The notes: generated by a model from the sequence alone, not told the origin. A DNA stretch of 64,000 nt from Bacteroides intestinalis DSM 17393 (GCF_000172175.1 NZ_ABJL02000006.1:496001-560000); one strand, 5' to 3'; shown: positions 1-9,546, counted from the first letter of the stretch. A program made the numbers and translations.

Positions 1-1248
1 AGCCTGTCCGTAACCCTGCCATCCCTGAATGATAAAACCTTCCGGGATAGTAGCATTCGTCAGCTCATCCCAGCCTATCACCTCACGGCCTTTGCTCTGC
101 ACATAGCGAGCCATACGCCCCATAAAGTAACCTTGCAGTTCTTCTTCATTCTCCAGTTTCTCCTGTTTCATCCGCGCCCGGCACAACGGGCATGCTTCCC
201 AATGCGTCTTCCGAGCCTCATCTCCACCCAGATGGATATACTTTGAAGGGAAAAGTCCGAGAACTTCGTCCAGCACATCTTGCAGGAAAGTGAACACACT
301 GTCGTTTCCGGCACAGTAGATGACATCGGCATTCTCTCCCCCCAAACCGGGCAACACACCGATATATTTATTCACCACCGGACACGCCAATAGCGGATAG
401 GCAGCCAGTGCGGCATTACTGTGCGCCGGCATTTCTATTTCAGGAATTACTTCGATATGGCGTTCCCCGGCATAAGCCACTATCTCGCGGATATCATCCT
501 GTGTATAATATCCCTTTTCTACCGTAGGTTCACCCTGGCGGGGATTGCGGCGTTCCGAAAAATTCTTGCCCGGACGGTCTACGCGGCGGGAACCTATCTC
601 CGTAAGCAACGGGTATTTCTTGATTTCGATGCGCCATCCATTATCATCCGTCAGATGGAAATGCAGTGTATTCAGTTTCAGCATCGCCATGCAGTCGATG
701 ATACGCAGCAGGTTCTCCTTAGGGGAGAAGAACCGTGCCACGTCCACCAACAACCCGCGATAGCCGAAACGGGGCTGGTCGGTGATAGTAACAGCCGGAA
801 CTGTCCAGTCGATGCCTGTCACTACTTGTCCACCTTCGATGGCGGCAGGCAGCAGTTGGCGGATACTCTGCAAAGCATAGAAGAAGCCTTGTACATCGGC
901 AGCATGAATGTTTATTCTTTTAGCTGTAATTTCCAGTTTATAGGCTTCTTTCTTCAAACCGGCATCCGTCGTCAGACAAACATCTCCTTTCTTGTTTCCC
1001 ACCTTTATGCGAGGAGTAAATCCTGCCGCACGGGTGAGAAGTGCGGTAAAGCGGCGTACTTCTACAGCTTGTTCCTCGTTCTCCACAGCAAAGGTTGTTT
1101 TTTCAGAGAAATGAAAGTTACCCGTGCCCGGCACTATACTGACCGGGCAGGGAACTAAGGGAACGGGTTGTGTCAAGTTATCAGCCTGTATGTTCGCCGC
1201 CATCAAAAGCAGGAAGCATACCAGTGTGTGAATAGTTCTATATCTCAT
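1..1248 (-). CDS. Beta-N-acetylhexosaminidase, GH20 (3' end off the window)
   Basis: Exo-acting GH20 hexosaminidase that removes terminal beta-GlcNAc or GalNAc, probably in the periplasm. The frame is open from the ATG at 1248 to the left edge (416 codons), so the C-terminus is missing. Residues 1-23 look like a signal peptide (MRYRTIHTLVCFLLLMAA). A GH20b-like N-terminal domain is followed by the TIM barrel, with RGLLVDVARFF, the HFHLTDDNGWR motif and the catalytic Asp343-Glu344 pair in HLGGDEA; the Asp orients the substrate acetamido group and the Glu is the general acid. It lies 40 bp downstream of a sulfatase in the susC-susD-sulfatase operon. That suggests it trims sugars after desulfation. 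Family assignment is firm; the linkage and sugar cleaved are inferred. Confidence 0.93.
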   Translation of the reverse strand, partial: MRYRTIHTLVCFLLLMAANIQADNLTQPVPLVPCPVSIVPGTGNFHFSEKTTFAVENEEQAVEVRRFTALLTRAAGFTPRIKVGNKKGDVCLTTDAGLKKEAYKLEITAKRINIHAADVQGFFYALQSIRQLLPAAIEGGQVVTGIDWTVPAVTITDQPRFGYRGLLVDVARFFSPKENLLRIIDCMAMLKLNTLHFHLTDDNGWRIEIKKYPLLTEIGSRRVDRPGKNFSERRNPRQGEPTVEKGYYTQDDIREIVAYAGERHIEVIPEIEMPAHSNAALAAYPLLACPVVNKYIGVLPGLGGENADVIYCAGNDSVFTFLQDVLDEVLGLFPSKYIHLGGDEARKTHWEACPLCRARMKQEKLENEEELQGYFMGRMARYVQSKGREVIGWDELTNATIPEGFIIQGWQGYGQA

Positions 1249-1288
1249 AAGGTCTTTTATTATTAGATATGTGAATCAGGGGTTAAAA

Positions 1289-2872
1289 TCACTCTTTGTC
1301 TCTCTCGGGCGAAAAGCGTACAGGGTCGTTGTATTGTTCCTGCAATGCGGTTAGTTGCGCTTTCAGGTCTTTGATGATTTCTTCCGTTCCCGGTTGTCCG
1401 TAAATGTTACGCATCTCCGTGGGATCGGCCTGCAGGTCGTACAGTTCCCATTCATCAATATCATTATAGAAATGGATCAGCTTGTAACGGTCGGTGCGTA
1501 CTCCGTAATGACGTTTCACCATGTGCTCGGCAGGATATTCATAGAAATGATAGTACAAAGCTTTCCGCCAGTCAGACGGTTTCTCGCCTTTCAGCAACGG
1601 TACCAAGGAAATGCCTTGGATATCTTCCGGCACTTCCACTCCGGCAAGTTCAAGGAAGGTAGGTGCGTAGTCAATGTTCTGCACCATTTCATTGATATCC
1701 CCTTTAGCCCGGAAGTCTTTCGGCAGACGCATAATCAACGGGGTACGCATGGACTCTTCGTACATGAAGCGCTTGTCGAACCAACCGTGCTCGCCCATAT
1801 AGAAGCCTTGATCAGAAGTATAAACCACGAGCGTATTATCATCCAGTCCTTTTTCTTTCAGATAATCCAGCACACGCCCCACATTGTCGTCCAGAGACTT
1901 CACGGTTTTCATATAGTCGCGTATGTAACGTTGGAACTTCCAGTTGGCGAGTTCCTTGCCTTGCGGATTCTTCTTATAAAAATCATCAATGATAGGCCCG
2001 TAGAATTTGTCCCATGCGGCACGTTGTCCTTCATCCATGCGACCGATGTATTTCTCATAAAGAGATTTCAACCGGGTTTCTTTGTCCGGGCGCAGCATCT
2101 TGAGGTCGTAAATCATATCCATATCTTTCGCAATGCTCATCTCCTGTGCCGCAGCGGCGGGACGCCCTTCATAATCATCAAAGAAGTTATCCGGCAGGGG
2201 GAAAGTCTTGTCTTCATACAGAGCCAGATTACAGGTATCTGCCAGCCAGTTACGGTGAATGGCTTTGTGGTGGATCAGGATACAGAACGGCTTATTCTTA
2301 TCCCGTTGGTTCTCCATCCAGTCGATGGCGTCATCTGTAATGAGGTTCGTCACATAGCCATGTTTCTGTATCGTATCATTATCCTGGGTGATGAAGTCCG
2401 GGTTATAGTAATCGCCTTGTCCGGGCACAATCTCCCAATAGTTGAAACCGGTAGGCAAACTTTCGAGATGCCATTTGCCGATGAGGGCTGTTTCATAACC
2501 GGCTTGTTGCAAGAGTTTAGGGAATGTCTGTTGTGAAGCATCGAACACGCAAGTGGTGTTGTCGTAGAATTTATTGGCACAACTGTGCTTGCCGGTAATC
2601 ATGCAGGCACGGCTGGGTCCGCTTAGCGAGTTGGCTACAAAACTGTTGGTGAAGCGTACTCCATCGGCAGCAATCCTATCCAGGTTCGGTGTTTCCATAT
2701 AACGGTGGTCATAGCAGCTCATCATCTGGGCTGTGTGGTCATCCGTCATGATGTATACTATGTTATATTGCTTCTGCTCTTCAGCTTTCTTTTGAGAAGA
2801 ACATGAGGTTAAGGATGCCACGGCAGCAGCACCGGTCAGGGAATAAAGCAATCCTGATTGTAGGTTTTTCAT
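1289..2872 (-). CDS. Serine-type sulfatase lipoprotein, family S1
   Basis: Hydrolyses sulfate esters on a glycan. The formylglycine-forming core is S84-G-P-S-R88, the serine version of the C/S-x-P-x-R motif, so maturation should need an anaerobic sulfatase-maturating radical SAM enzyme (anSME), which is not in this window. The metal-binding start MTDDH (residues 42-46) and later TSDQG and GEHGWFDKR segments fit the alkaline-phosphatase fold. A lipobox (LTSC, Cys24) implies membrane anchoring. The sequence around NSFVANSLSGPSR resembles subfamily S1_11, which contains GlcNAc-6-O-sulfatases; that assignment is from memory and not certain. It lies between susD and a GH20 hexosaminidase, consistent with 6-sulfo-GlcNAc removal before hexosaminidase action. 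Confidence 0.93.
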   Translation of the reverse strand: MKNLQSGLLYSLTGAAAVASLTSCSSQKKAEEQKQYNIVYIMTDDHTAQMMSCYDHRYMETPNLDRIAADGVRFTNSFVANSLSGPSRACMITGKHSCANKFYDNTTCVFDASQQTFPKLLQQAGYETALIGKWHLESLPTGFNYWEIVPGQGDYYNPDFITQDNDTIQKHGYVTNLITDDAIDWMENQRDKNKPFCILIHHKAIHRNWLADTCNLALYEDKTFPLPDNFFDDYEGRPAAAAQEMSIAKDMDMIYDLKMLRPDKETRLKSLYEKYIGRMDEGQRAAWDKFYGPIIDDFYKKNPQGKELANWKFQRYIRDYMKTVKSLDDNVGRVLDYLKEKGLDDNTLVVYTSDQGFYMGEHGWFDKRFMYEESMRTPLIMRLPKDFRAKGDINEMVQNIDYAPTFLELAGVEVPEDIQGISLVPLLKGEKPSDWRKALYYHFYEYPAEHMVKRHYGVRTDRYKLIHFYNDIDEWELYDLQADPTEMRNIYGQPGTEEIIKDLKAQLTALQEQYNDPVRFSPERDKE

Positions 2873-2924
2873 GGTCGGAAATCTTAAGTAGTTTATTTAC
2901 CCGATTAAAAACAGAAAGACAAAG

Positions 2925-2964
2925 CCGGAAGCAGAACAGACAAAAATGTGCTGTCTGCTTCCGG
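2925..2964 (-). terminator. Hairpin between susD and the sulfatase gene
   Basis: Arms of about 14 bp (ccggaagcag-a-acag at 2925-2939; ctgtctgcttccgg at 2951-2964) with one bulge. On the minus strand the hairpin is followed by a T-rich stretch. It lies in the 140-bp gap after susD. This is where a partial terminator or processing stem would give higher susCD than enzyme expression; that role is inferred. Confidence 0.65.
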
Positions 2965-3012
2965 AATATCAGCTTATATCAGCCTATTGAAAGTTTGTAT
3001 CAAATGCAGCTA

Positions 3013-4893
3013 TTAATAGCCGAAGTTATTGTCATCATTAGTGATGCCTGCATTAGCGGAGATTTCACTGTCAGGTATTGGCATCAACATATTCTTCTTT
3101 ACAAAGTTATCCGACAAACCTTCTCCACCTTCTTTTGTGACATTGAACACACGGTCGTGCCATACTATATTACCCGATTCAAAATACTGGGCATTGGAAG
3201 CAATCGTAAATTCATGCTTGTTATTGAGTTCCAATGCCATCTTGAAGTACTTGGTACCACGAATACGAGGCATTTCGTACGTACCGGGTTCTCCTGCAAG
3301 TTCAATAATACGTTCAAAGAATAACTTGGTTCTCACAGTCTCCTGATCTAAAGAGGCAGACCAGTCAGCCGGTTGGGTAGCAGGTGTCAGGCCTGAAGTG
3401 CGCGCACGTCCCAGCACCTTATTTGCCAATTCAACGGCTTTTGCCGTATTTCCCAGTTCATTGTATACATCAGCCATCAACAGTAACATCTCGGCATAGC
3501 GATATACCATTAGGTTTTTATGACTGGCAGTACCTACCTGGTTCTGATCGTACATTTTAGCGAAATGAGGCCACTTATTCGAACCTCCATCAGTAGAGTA
3601 CCACTTTGCCATTTTTACAATCGTTGCATTAGGTCCAGAGTTTCCATGAGTCTTTACATAATTCCGGATGATTTCCAGACTTGGATTCTTTGGATCCGGG
3701 AAGTCTGCATAAGGCAATTTTACAACATGCAACAGGCCTATTTTTTTACCTTTATCTAAAACGGGCTCTCCGTTCTTCATTATAGGTTCAAGAGGATTAT
3801 TATCCTTGTCCGCAAGGAAATAAGTCCCATACGGATATACATAAGTGGAATCATTCGGAGTCGGCACATCGCCAATCATCGGCTTCGGATCTTTCTGGTT
3901 GTTACCACCACGGGTTTTCCAACTTTTCATAAAAGTGAGTTCAATACGGGGGTCACCCGGATAGGTACCTTCATGCAAATCATAAGCAGCTTTAGTTGCC
4001 CTGTAAGTTCCCCATGCAACACCTGCAGTAGATTGGGAAGGAGCGAAACGGTTGCTGGCACGGTTAAAGCAAACAGTAGAAGTGATAGAGAAGTTCAACT
4101 GGAAAATAGCTTCCTTAGAGCCCATTACAAAGTCTCCAAACAGGTCTCCAAATTTAGGTTCAAGTGCATACGGCCCATTCTCATACACATCATCAAACAT
4201 TTCCTTAGCCCTCTGCCAATTAGCTTGTGCATCAATATCCAGACAGGCCATCTTATAATACACTTTTCCTAAGAAGGCTTTGGCAGCCCAGGAGTTAGCA
4301 CGTCCATCCGTAGATTTTGCAGCAATCAGGGATGCATCTTTCATATCCTGGATAATCTGTGCAAATACTTCTTCTTTCGGAGCCCGTGAAGCTGCAATAC
4401 CATCGGAAGAAGAGGCGATAACTTTCAAAGGCACATCGCCAAACAGCATCACCAAATTATAATAAGCCAATCCTCTCAAAAATTTGGCTTCCCCGCCCAT
4501 CTGCACTTTTGCACTTTCACTCAAGCCGCTTTTCTCAAGGCTTCCCAAGAAAGCATTTGCTTCCGTAACCACTTTATACAATCCATTCCAAACAGTTTTA
4601 ACAGGACTGGCGGATGTAGGAGTTTCCAATGACAGCATGCGACCATCATCATTACTATTACGTTGCCCCCAACCGAAACCGGAACTGATAATAAGTGCTT
4701 CCTGCATCATCTGGCCATAAGTAGCACTATTGGTCAGATATCCATAGCAACCCAACAAAGCCAGTTCCGCATTACTCTGGGAACTGAACATCACCGCAGA
4801 GTTCTGAGAGTATATAGGATCCTCATCCAAGCAAGAGGATAAGTTACATACAGCAAAAACAGCTGATAAAATATAATATGTCAGTTTTTTCAT
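3013..4893 (-). CDS. SusD/RagB-like glycan-binding lipoprotein (PUL 1)
   Basis: Surface lipoprotein that caps the SusC-type transporter and binds the glycan. The 626-aa product has a lipobox ending at Cys21 (NLSSC). A SusD-like N-terminal TPR scaffold follows, with the typical segment AKFLRGLAYYNLVMLFGDVPL near residues 135-155 and the C-terminal RagB region (YRYAEMLLLMADVYNELG, then FFERIIELAGE). It lies 21 bp downstream of susC on the same strand, the standard susC-susD pair. It is somewhat longer than many SusD homologs (about 500-600 aa). Ligand identity cannot be read from the sequence; the neighbouring hexosaminidases and sulfatases suggest a sulfated amino-sugar glycan. Confidence 0.96.
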   Translation of the reverse strand: MKKLTYYILSAVFAVCNLSSCLDEDPIYSQNSAVMFSSQSNAELALLGCYGYLTNSATYGQMMQEALIISSGFGWGQRNSNDDGRMLSLETPTSASPVKTVWNGLYKVVTEANAFLGSLEKSGLSESAKVQMGGEAKFLRGLAYYNLVMLFGDVPLKVIASSSDGIAASRAPKEEVFAQIIQDMKDASLIAAKSTDGRANSWAAKAFLGKVYYKMACLDIDAQANWQRAKEMFDDVYENGPYALEPKFGDLFGDFVMGSKEAIFQLNFSITSTVCFNRASNRFAPSQSTAGVAWGTYRATKAAYDLHEGTYPGDPRIELTFMKSWKTRGGNNQKDPKPMIGDVPTPNDSTYVYPYGTYFLADKDNNPLEPIMKNGEPVLDKGKKIGLLHVVKLPYADFPDPKNPSLEIIRNYVKTHGNSGPNATIVKMAKWYSTDGGSNKWPHFAKMYDQNQVGTASHKNLMVYRYAEMLLLMADVYNELGNTAKAVELANKVLGRARTSGLTPATQPADWSASLDQETVRTKLFFERIIELAGEPGTYEMPRIRGTKYFKMALELNNKHEFTIASNAQYFESGNIVWHDRVFNVTKEGGEGLSDNFVKKNMLMPIPDSEISANAGITNDDNNFGY

Positions 4894-4914
4894 ATTCTTG
4901 TATGTTTATTAAAT

Positions 4915-7900
4915 TTAGAAAGTAACATTCAAACCAAACACGAAAGAGCGGGAATTCGGATAAGAACTCATATCCACACCTGGCCGGAGGCCTTCGAATG
5001 CAAAGCTATTTACTTCAGGATCATATCCCGTATAATCCGTAATAATAAATGCGTTCCTTACAGAAGCAGATATAGATGCATTCTGGATTCCAATAGCTTT
5101 CATCCAGATTTTAGGCAATATATAGCTCAATGTAATATCGGAACAACGCAAGTAACTGCCGTCTTCGATATAACGGTCCATCACCATATTTTCAATAACA
5201 TACAAAGAGCTCGGATACAAATTACCCGGATTTTCAGCAGTCCACATGCCGTAGAAAGCTTTCTTGGTAATGTTATTTGCCTGTTTGCTCGGCGTTTCAT
5301 TGTAGCGGACACCCGTATTCATGATATCTCTTCCCTGTACGCCATTGAATGTGGCTTTCAACGAAAGTGATTTATAAGAGACCTCTGTCTGGAAACCATA
5401 AGTAAAGTCCGGATTGGGGTTACCAATGATTGTACGGTCTTTGCCATTTATCTCACCGTCTTCATTCATATCCACTAATTTAACATCACCGGCAGAAACC
5501 GCCTTTGTGTAAGTGCCTTCGGTACCGTCTTTCTTAATATATTTCACCTTACCGTCGCTCGTGATATCTTCCGCCTGCACAATACCTTGTGTTTTATATC
5601 CCCAGAATAATCCCGGAGCCTCGCCCTGCAAAAATGCATTTGCCACACCGAATTGATCGGCCAAAGCTGTACCTTCATATCCGATTCTTTCTCCCAGACA
5701 TCCCCAATCGGACGGCAACAATCCCAAATCGGTAATCTTGCTCTTATTGGCGCCAATATTGCCGCCTACACTCCATTTCCAATCTTTAGTATCTATAATC
5801 TGTGCATTCAGCGAGAATTCCACACCTTTGTTATCCAGACCACCCTGATTGTAGTAAGTGCTTCCAAAACCGGAAGAACCCGGTAAAGGTCTTGAAATCA
5901 ACAAATCCTTTGTTTTCTTGATATAATAATCAAACGTACCGCTCAAGCGGGATTTAAAGAAGCCGAAATCTACACCAAAGTTCCAGGAAGCAGTCTGTTC
6001 CCACTTCAAACTGTTGTTTGCCATATTCGTTACAATCATACTCGTCAACTGATTACCGGAGCCATCAGCATAGGATATGGGAGCGCCGGAAGATTGCCCA
6101 TACATAGAGAAAGTGGAATACGGACTGATAGACTGATTACCCGTCACACCATAGCTGACACGTACCTTCAACTGACTCAACCAAGACACATCTTTCAGGA
6201 ATTCTTCCTGCTCCATACGCCAGGCCACCGAACCGGAAGGGAAATATCCCCAACGATTGGACTTAGCAAACTTACTGGAACCGTCGGCACGGATAGATGC
6301 GGTAATCAGATACTTGTCATAAAGGTTCACGTTCACACGACCCAGATAAGAAAGAAGCTGATAGTCGTTCTGGGAAGGAGAGGAATAGACGGTATTGCCT
6401 GCCATATGTAACCCATTCTCTCTGAACTCAAACATAGTAAAATGGTTACCAATCACATTCTTATTCAAGGAATGATACTCATCGTACGTGACACCGGCCG
6501 TAGCATCCAAAGTACCGATACTTCCTAATTTTGTATTATAATTCAAGATATTCTCCACACTGTAATTACTCCTACTCATGTCAGACTGGGCCAGATAACC
6601 GTCATTGTTCATACCTTGATACAACTGCAGACCATACCAACGCTTACGATTGTTGATATTGATATTACCACCTGTACGAAGACTGTATGACAAGAATTTG
6701 CTGATCTTCCAGTTCAGGTTCAGACTACCTCTAAAGGTCTTATCATCTGCAATATCCACATAGTCATTCAGCCAACTGAATACATTCGTCTTATTTTCAT
6801 TGGTCAAAGAAGGGTCATCATCCGGTTTTTCAAACGGAGAATAGTCCAAAGCTGTACGAGAGATTGCACTGGTAGGTCCTCCAAGTGTGTTACCTCCGGC
6901 CATCATATCATTTTGTTTTAAAGCTCCACTCAGACTCAAATCTATTTTGACTGTTTTAGAAAGTTCCGCACTCAGGTTAGCACGTAAGTCACCTTGCTTC
7001 CAACCGGTTTGTTTCGTCGTACCGTTAATATCTTTAAAGTTGGCAGATATATAATAGGTTGTTTTACCACTACCGCCATTTACCGATACTGAATAATTTT
7101 GCGAGAATGCAGAGTGGTAAATCTCTTTTTGCCAGTCACGATAATATATCAGTTTGTATGTTCCCGGATTATTAGGATCATATTTAGCCAAAGCATCGTT
7201 GTATACATACCTCATTTCATCTCCTACTTTATAATAAGCATAGAGTCCGTCTCCAATCCTGGAGTTCTGATAAGCAGCATATTCATCAAGATCTACCATA
7301 TCCAGCAGACGGGTAACATTTGCTACGGTAAAAGTTGCAGAAAGATTTACCGTAGTTTTACCTTGTTTACCTTTCTTCGTCGTAATCAAGATTACCCCAT
7401 TAGCACCACGGGAACCGTAAATAGCGGTCGAAGAGGCATCTTTCAGAACGGTGATGTCCTCAATATCGGCAGGATTCAAAGAAGAAAGAGGATCCTGGGC
7501 TATCTGGAAGTCACCACTAATGGCCGACCGTCCGAATTCACCCGTAGAAGCCTGCGGCACATTATCAATTACATACAACGGTTGGTTGTCACCGCGCAGT
7601 GAACTGGCACCACGAATAGTGACCGAGGCAGCCGCACCCGCAGTGGAAGAAGCCGTACTAACGACCAAACCGGCTACTTTACCTTCCAACAGCCCGTCAA
7701 TAGACATCGCTTTAGCGGCATCATTGGCATCAGGCCGCATATTGGTTAATGCTCCCGTCAAATCCCCTTTACGGGATGTACCATAACCTACCACAACTAC
7801 TTCATCCAGCAATTGTGTGTCATCCTTCATTGTCACATTAATTACCGTTCTGTTACCCACAGCAACTTCCTGTTTCTCATAACCGATGAAAGAAAAGACT

Positions 7901-8124
7901 AATACGGATTTAGAATTAGGAGCATCAATCTTATAGTTACCATCAATATCAGTGATGGTTCCTAAAGAGCCTCCTTTTACAGACACATTGACACCGGGTA
8001 CACCTTCATTGGTGCTGTCAATTACTTTACCTGTTACTTTAATTGCTTGCTGTGCAAAAGCAACGGCAGGTGCCGTCAAGCAGAACAGGCATACAAGAAA
8101 TACATTAAATAGTTTCTGTCTCAT
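4915..8124 (-). CDS. SusC/RagA-like TonB-dependent glycan transporter (PUL 1)
   Basis: Outer-membrane TonB-dependent transporter that imports oligosaccharides with its SusD partner. The 1069-aa product begins with a signal peptide (about 1-25, VCLFCLTAPAVAFAQ). Next are a carboxypeptidase D-like regulatory domain (IKVTGKVIDSTNEGVPGVNV to about residue 100), the TonB-box-like LLDEVVVVGYGTS, the plug domain (VLKDASSTAIYGSRGANGVILITTKKG), and a beta-barrel ending in an aromatic residue (GLNVTF). There is no long N-terminal extension with an anti-sigma interaction domain. That fits control by the neighbouring hybrid two-component system rather than an ECF-sigma/anti-sigma pair. It is the first gene of the operon; the promoter and putative operator lie at 8171-8232. 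Confidence 0.97.
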   Translation of the reverse strand: MRQKLFNVFLVCLFCLTAPAVAFAQQAIKVTGKVIDSTNEGVPGVNVSVKGGSLGTITDIDGNYKIDAPNSKSVLVFSFIGYEKQEVAVGNRTVINVTMKDDTQLLDEVVVVGYGTSRKGDLTGALTNMRPDANDAAKAMSIDGLLEGKVAGLVVSTASSTAGAAASVTIRGASSLRGDNQPLYVIDNVPQASTGEFGRSAISGDFQIAQDPLSSLNPADIEDITVLKDASSTAIYGSRGANGVILITTKKGKQGKTTVNLSATFTVANVTRLLDMVDLDEYAAYQNSRIGDGLYAYYKVGDEMRYVYNDALAKYDPNNPGTYKLIYYRDWQKEIYHSAFSQNYSVSVNGGSGKTTYYISANFKDINGTTKQTGWKQGDLRANLSAELSKTVKIDLSLSGALKQNDMMAGGNTLGGPTSAISRTALDYSPFEKPDDDPSLTNENKTNVFSWLNDYVDIADDKTFRGSLNLNWKISKFLSYSLRTGGNININNRKRWYGLQLYQGMNNDGYLAQSDMSRSNYSVENILNYNTKLGSIGTLDATAGVTYDEYHSLNKNVIGNHFTMFEFRENGLHMAGNTVYSSPSQNDYQLLSYLGRVNVNLYDKYLITASIRADGSSKFAKSNRWGYFPSGSVAWRMEQEEFLKDVSWLSQLKVRVSYGVTGNQSISPYSTFSMYGQSSGAPISYADGSGNQLTSMIVTNMANNSLKWEQTASWNFGVDFGFFKSRLSGTFDYYIKKTKDLLISRPLPGSSGFGSTYYNQGGLDNKGVEFSLNAQIIDTKDWKWSVGGNIGANKSKITDLGLLPSDWGCLGERIGYEGTALADQFGVANAFLQGEAPGLFWGYKTQGIVQAEDITSDGKVKYIKKDGTEGTYTKAVSAGDVKLVDMNEDGEINGKDRTIIGNPNPDFTYGFQTEVSYKSLSLKATFNGVQGRDIMNTGVRYNETPSKQANNITKKAFYGMWTAENPGNLYPSSLYVIENMVMDRYIEDGSYLRCSDITLSYILPKIWMKAIGIQNASISASVRNAFIITDYTGYDPEVNSFAFEGLRPGVDMSSYPNSRSFVFGLNVTF

Positions 8125-8170
8125 AGAATTAAATTTAAATTAAAGACATTTGTTAACAGTGATTTCGATG

Positions 8171-8232
8171 CAAATGTAAAGCGAGCGGGGAAAGCATCGG
8201 TGCAATAATCACTATTTCCAAGTCCAATTTTA
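8171..8232 (-). promoter_or_regulatory. PUL 1 susC promoter with shared HTCS-type operator
   Basis: On the minus strand, TACATTTG (8171-8178) matches the Bacteroides -7 consensus TAnnTTTG. Exactly 24 bp upstream lies AAATAGTGATTATTG (8203-8217), and 5 bp further up TAAAATTGGA (8223-8232). The same two blocks occur at the same distance from the same -7 box upstream of the GH2 operon at 20533-20593. No good -33 TTTG is visible, as expected for an activator-dependent promoter. Binding by the 9600-13508 regulator is inferred. Confidence 0.75.
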
Positions 8233-8302
8233 GCCATAGACCCATTCCCGGACAGCCCATAGACGAATTTGGAGCTAAAATAGATAAAAATGGAGTAGAA
8301 GC

Positions 8303-8419
8303 ATGAAGAAAAACGTGTTAACCACATTTATATTGTGCCTGTTATTATTCCTGCCAGATAAAGTTACAGATCTGTCTCTACGCCGGAAAAAAACAGAACG
8401 TCCCGCCTGCTTTTCATAA
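8303..8419 (+). pseudogene. Orphan 5' fragment of the hybrid two-component regulator gene
   Basis: A 38-codon reading frame (MKKNVLTTFILCLLLFLPDK, then VTDLSLRRKKTERPACFS and TAA). Its first 69 nt match the start of the intact regulator gene (9600-9668) at 61 of 69 positions; similarity then stops. It therefore encodes only the regulator's signal peptide followed by unrelated sequence. It lies in the same orientation as the intact gene and on the other side of the Rpn-type gene at 8465-9385. The likely reading is a remnant of an earlier regulator copy or a duplication linked to arrival of the Rpn gene. No promoter is visible upstream. Confidence 0.75.
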
Positions 8420-8439
8420 AACGAAAATCGGGCGAGACG
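8385..8439 (-). terminator. Rho-independent terminator of the Rpn-type gene
   Basis: Arms at 8399-8415 and 8423-8439 pair at 14 of 17 positions around a 7-nt loop. On the minus strand the stem is followed by a T tract (TTTTTTT at about 8388-8394). It lies 25 bp past the stop codon of the 8465-9385 gene. Confidence 0.75.
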
Positions 8440-8464
8440 AAAAATAAATAATATCTTGTTATTT

Positions 8465-9385
8465 TTATAATTCTTCTATGTCTTTGATAGGCAGACCCGT
8501 CACCTGGTGGATGACCTCGGAGGAGATATTCAAAGATTTCATTGTTCGGGCGTTCTCTATTTTTTCTTCCTGTCTGCCTTCCTGTCTGCCTTCCTGCCTG
8601 CCTTCCTGCCTGCCTTCCTGCCTGCCTTCCTGCCTGCCTTCCTCTCTTCCTTCCTCCGCCGCCGTACTCAGCACATCATTCTGAATCATTACGGCATTGA
8701 TATGTTCGTCATACGCCAGTTGTTCCGCCCTGTCCATATTGTAATAAATCAGTTTACGGCGTGCCTCTTCCAGTCCGGGAGCTTTCGTATCGGGGCGGAT
8801 GATGCCGGTCTTCAGATACTCTATCCACTCCTCAAGCGGGGTGACAGCCACTTTGTTGAACTCATTCACACGAATCAGGAAGTATTCGGGGAAGATTTCG
8901 GCAGGCAGCTTGCGCACGATGGCATCCTTCTCCTTAGTGGTGACCTCCAGAAAATCGCCCGTATGCACGCCCACAAAGGAATTCTGACCGTGGTACAAGT
9001 AATCGTTGCCCTTGCCAATGTCGAAATAGAGAATGCTGATGGAGTATACCTTCTTCACTTGGGAGTAAAGTTCTCCCAGCTCGATATGCTCCGTGATGGC
9101 CTTGGCAACGCCGAAGAGGATGCGCTCCAGATAGTATATCTCGCGCGTGTTCTGCACCTCGACGATAATGATTTCATCCTTACTGTTGCGCGCCTTGATG
9201 TCCACACGGTTGAACTTATCGTTTTCACGTTGCTGGTTGCCCTCGCTTTCCAGTATCTCGACAATGCGGATAGGCTCGCCCAGCAACACGGTGAGGAAGC
9301 CTTCGAGCACGCCGAAGTTGGCTTTGTTGCGCAGCAAGCGCTTCACCGCCCAGTCAAAACGTATATATCTGTCTTTCTGTACCAT
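8465..9385 (-). CDS. Rpn/PD-(D/E)xK nuclease family transposase-like protein
   Basis: A 306-aa protein of the Rpn (recombination-promoting nuclease, transposase_31/PDDEXK_2) type common in Bacteroides. The N-terminus RYIRFDWAVKRLLRNKANF and the core FNRVDIKARNSKDEIIIVEVQ (about residues 78-98) show the PD-(D/E)xK-like pattern with Asp in VDIKA and Glu in VEVQ; Gln replaces the usual Lys, as in other members. The C-terminal quarter contains GRQE repeats encoded by a 12-bp tandem repeat, then a short tail. It carries its own TACCTTTG -7 box at 9411-9418 and its own terminator, so it is an independent unit between susC and the regulator. No terminal inverted repeats or target-site duplication were found. 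Such proteins are linked to RecA-independent recombination in E. coli; the role here is unknown. Confidence 0.9.
   Translation of the reverse strand: MVQKDRYIRFDWAVKRLLRNKANFGVLEGFLTVLLGEPIRIVEILESEGNQQRENDKFNRVDIKARNSKDEIIIVEVQNTREIYYLERILFGVAKAITEHIELGELYSQVKKVYSISILYFDIGKGNDYLYHGQNSFVGVHTGDFLEVTTKEKDAIVRKLPAEIFPEYFLIRVNEFNKVAVTPLEEWIEYLKTGIIRPDTKAPGLEEARRKLIYYNMDRAEQLAYDEHINAVMIQNDVLSTAAEEGREEGRQEGRQEGRQEGRQEGRQEGRQEEKIENARTMKSLNISSEVIHQVTGLPIKDIEEL
8569..8652 (-). repeat. 12-bp minisatellite encoding GRQE repeats
   Basis: Seven head-to-tail 12-bp units. Units at 8569 and 8581 read cctgtctgcctt, the four from 8593 to 8640 read cctgcctgcctt, and the unit at 8641 is degenerate (cctctcttcctt). 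The period is a multiple of three, so copy-number change would lengthen or shorten the protein by four residues without a frameshift. Confidence 0.97.
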
Positions 9386-9410
9386 AACTTCTGTTTTTTC
9401 TGCTTACGCA

Positions 9411-9418
9411 CAAAGGTA
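9411..9418 (-). promoter_or_regulatory. -7 box of the Rpn-type gene
   Basis: TACCTTTG on the minus strand, 26 bp upstream of the start codon at 9385, matches TAnnTTTG. No convincing -33 element is visible. Confidence 0.5.
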
Positions 9419-9546
9419 AGCATAATTTCTGTTCCCAACGTGTCGGGAAGCGATTATTTGTTTGATTCATTTCCAATTAAAATTGACTTTTTACAGCCCA
9501 AACAGATAAAAACAGGGACCATCATCATGAAATACCTGTTTTTTGT

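Noticed and set aside
421..1158. 245-codon plus-strand ORF at the left end
   Set aside because: Antisense to the GH20 gene, whose minus-strand frame is open from 1248 to the edge with the catalytic motif intact.
1355..2536. 393-codon plus-strand ORF
   Set aside because: Lies antisense to the sulfatase at 1289-2872, which has full family motifs; the antisense frame has none.
8465..9385. Complete insertion sequence around the Rpn-type gene
   Set aside because: No terminal inverted repeats or target-site duplication could be found at the borders, so only the gene is called.
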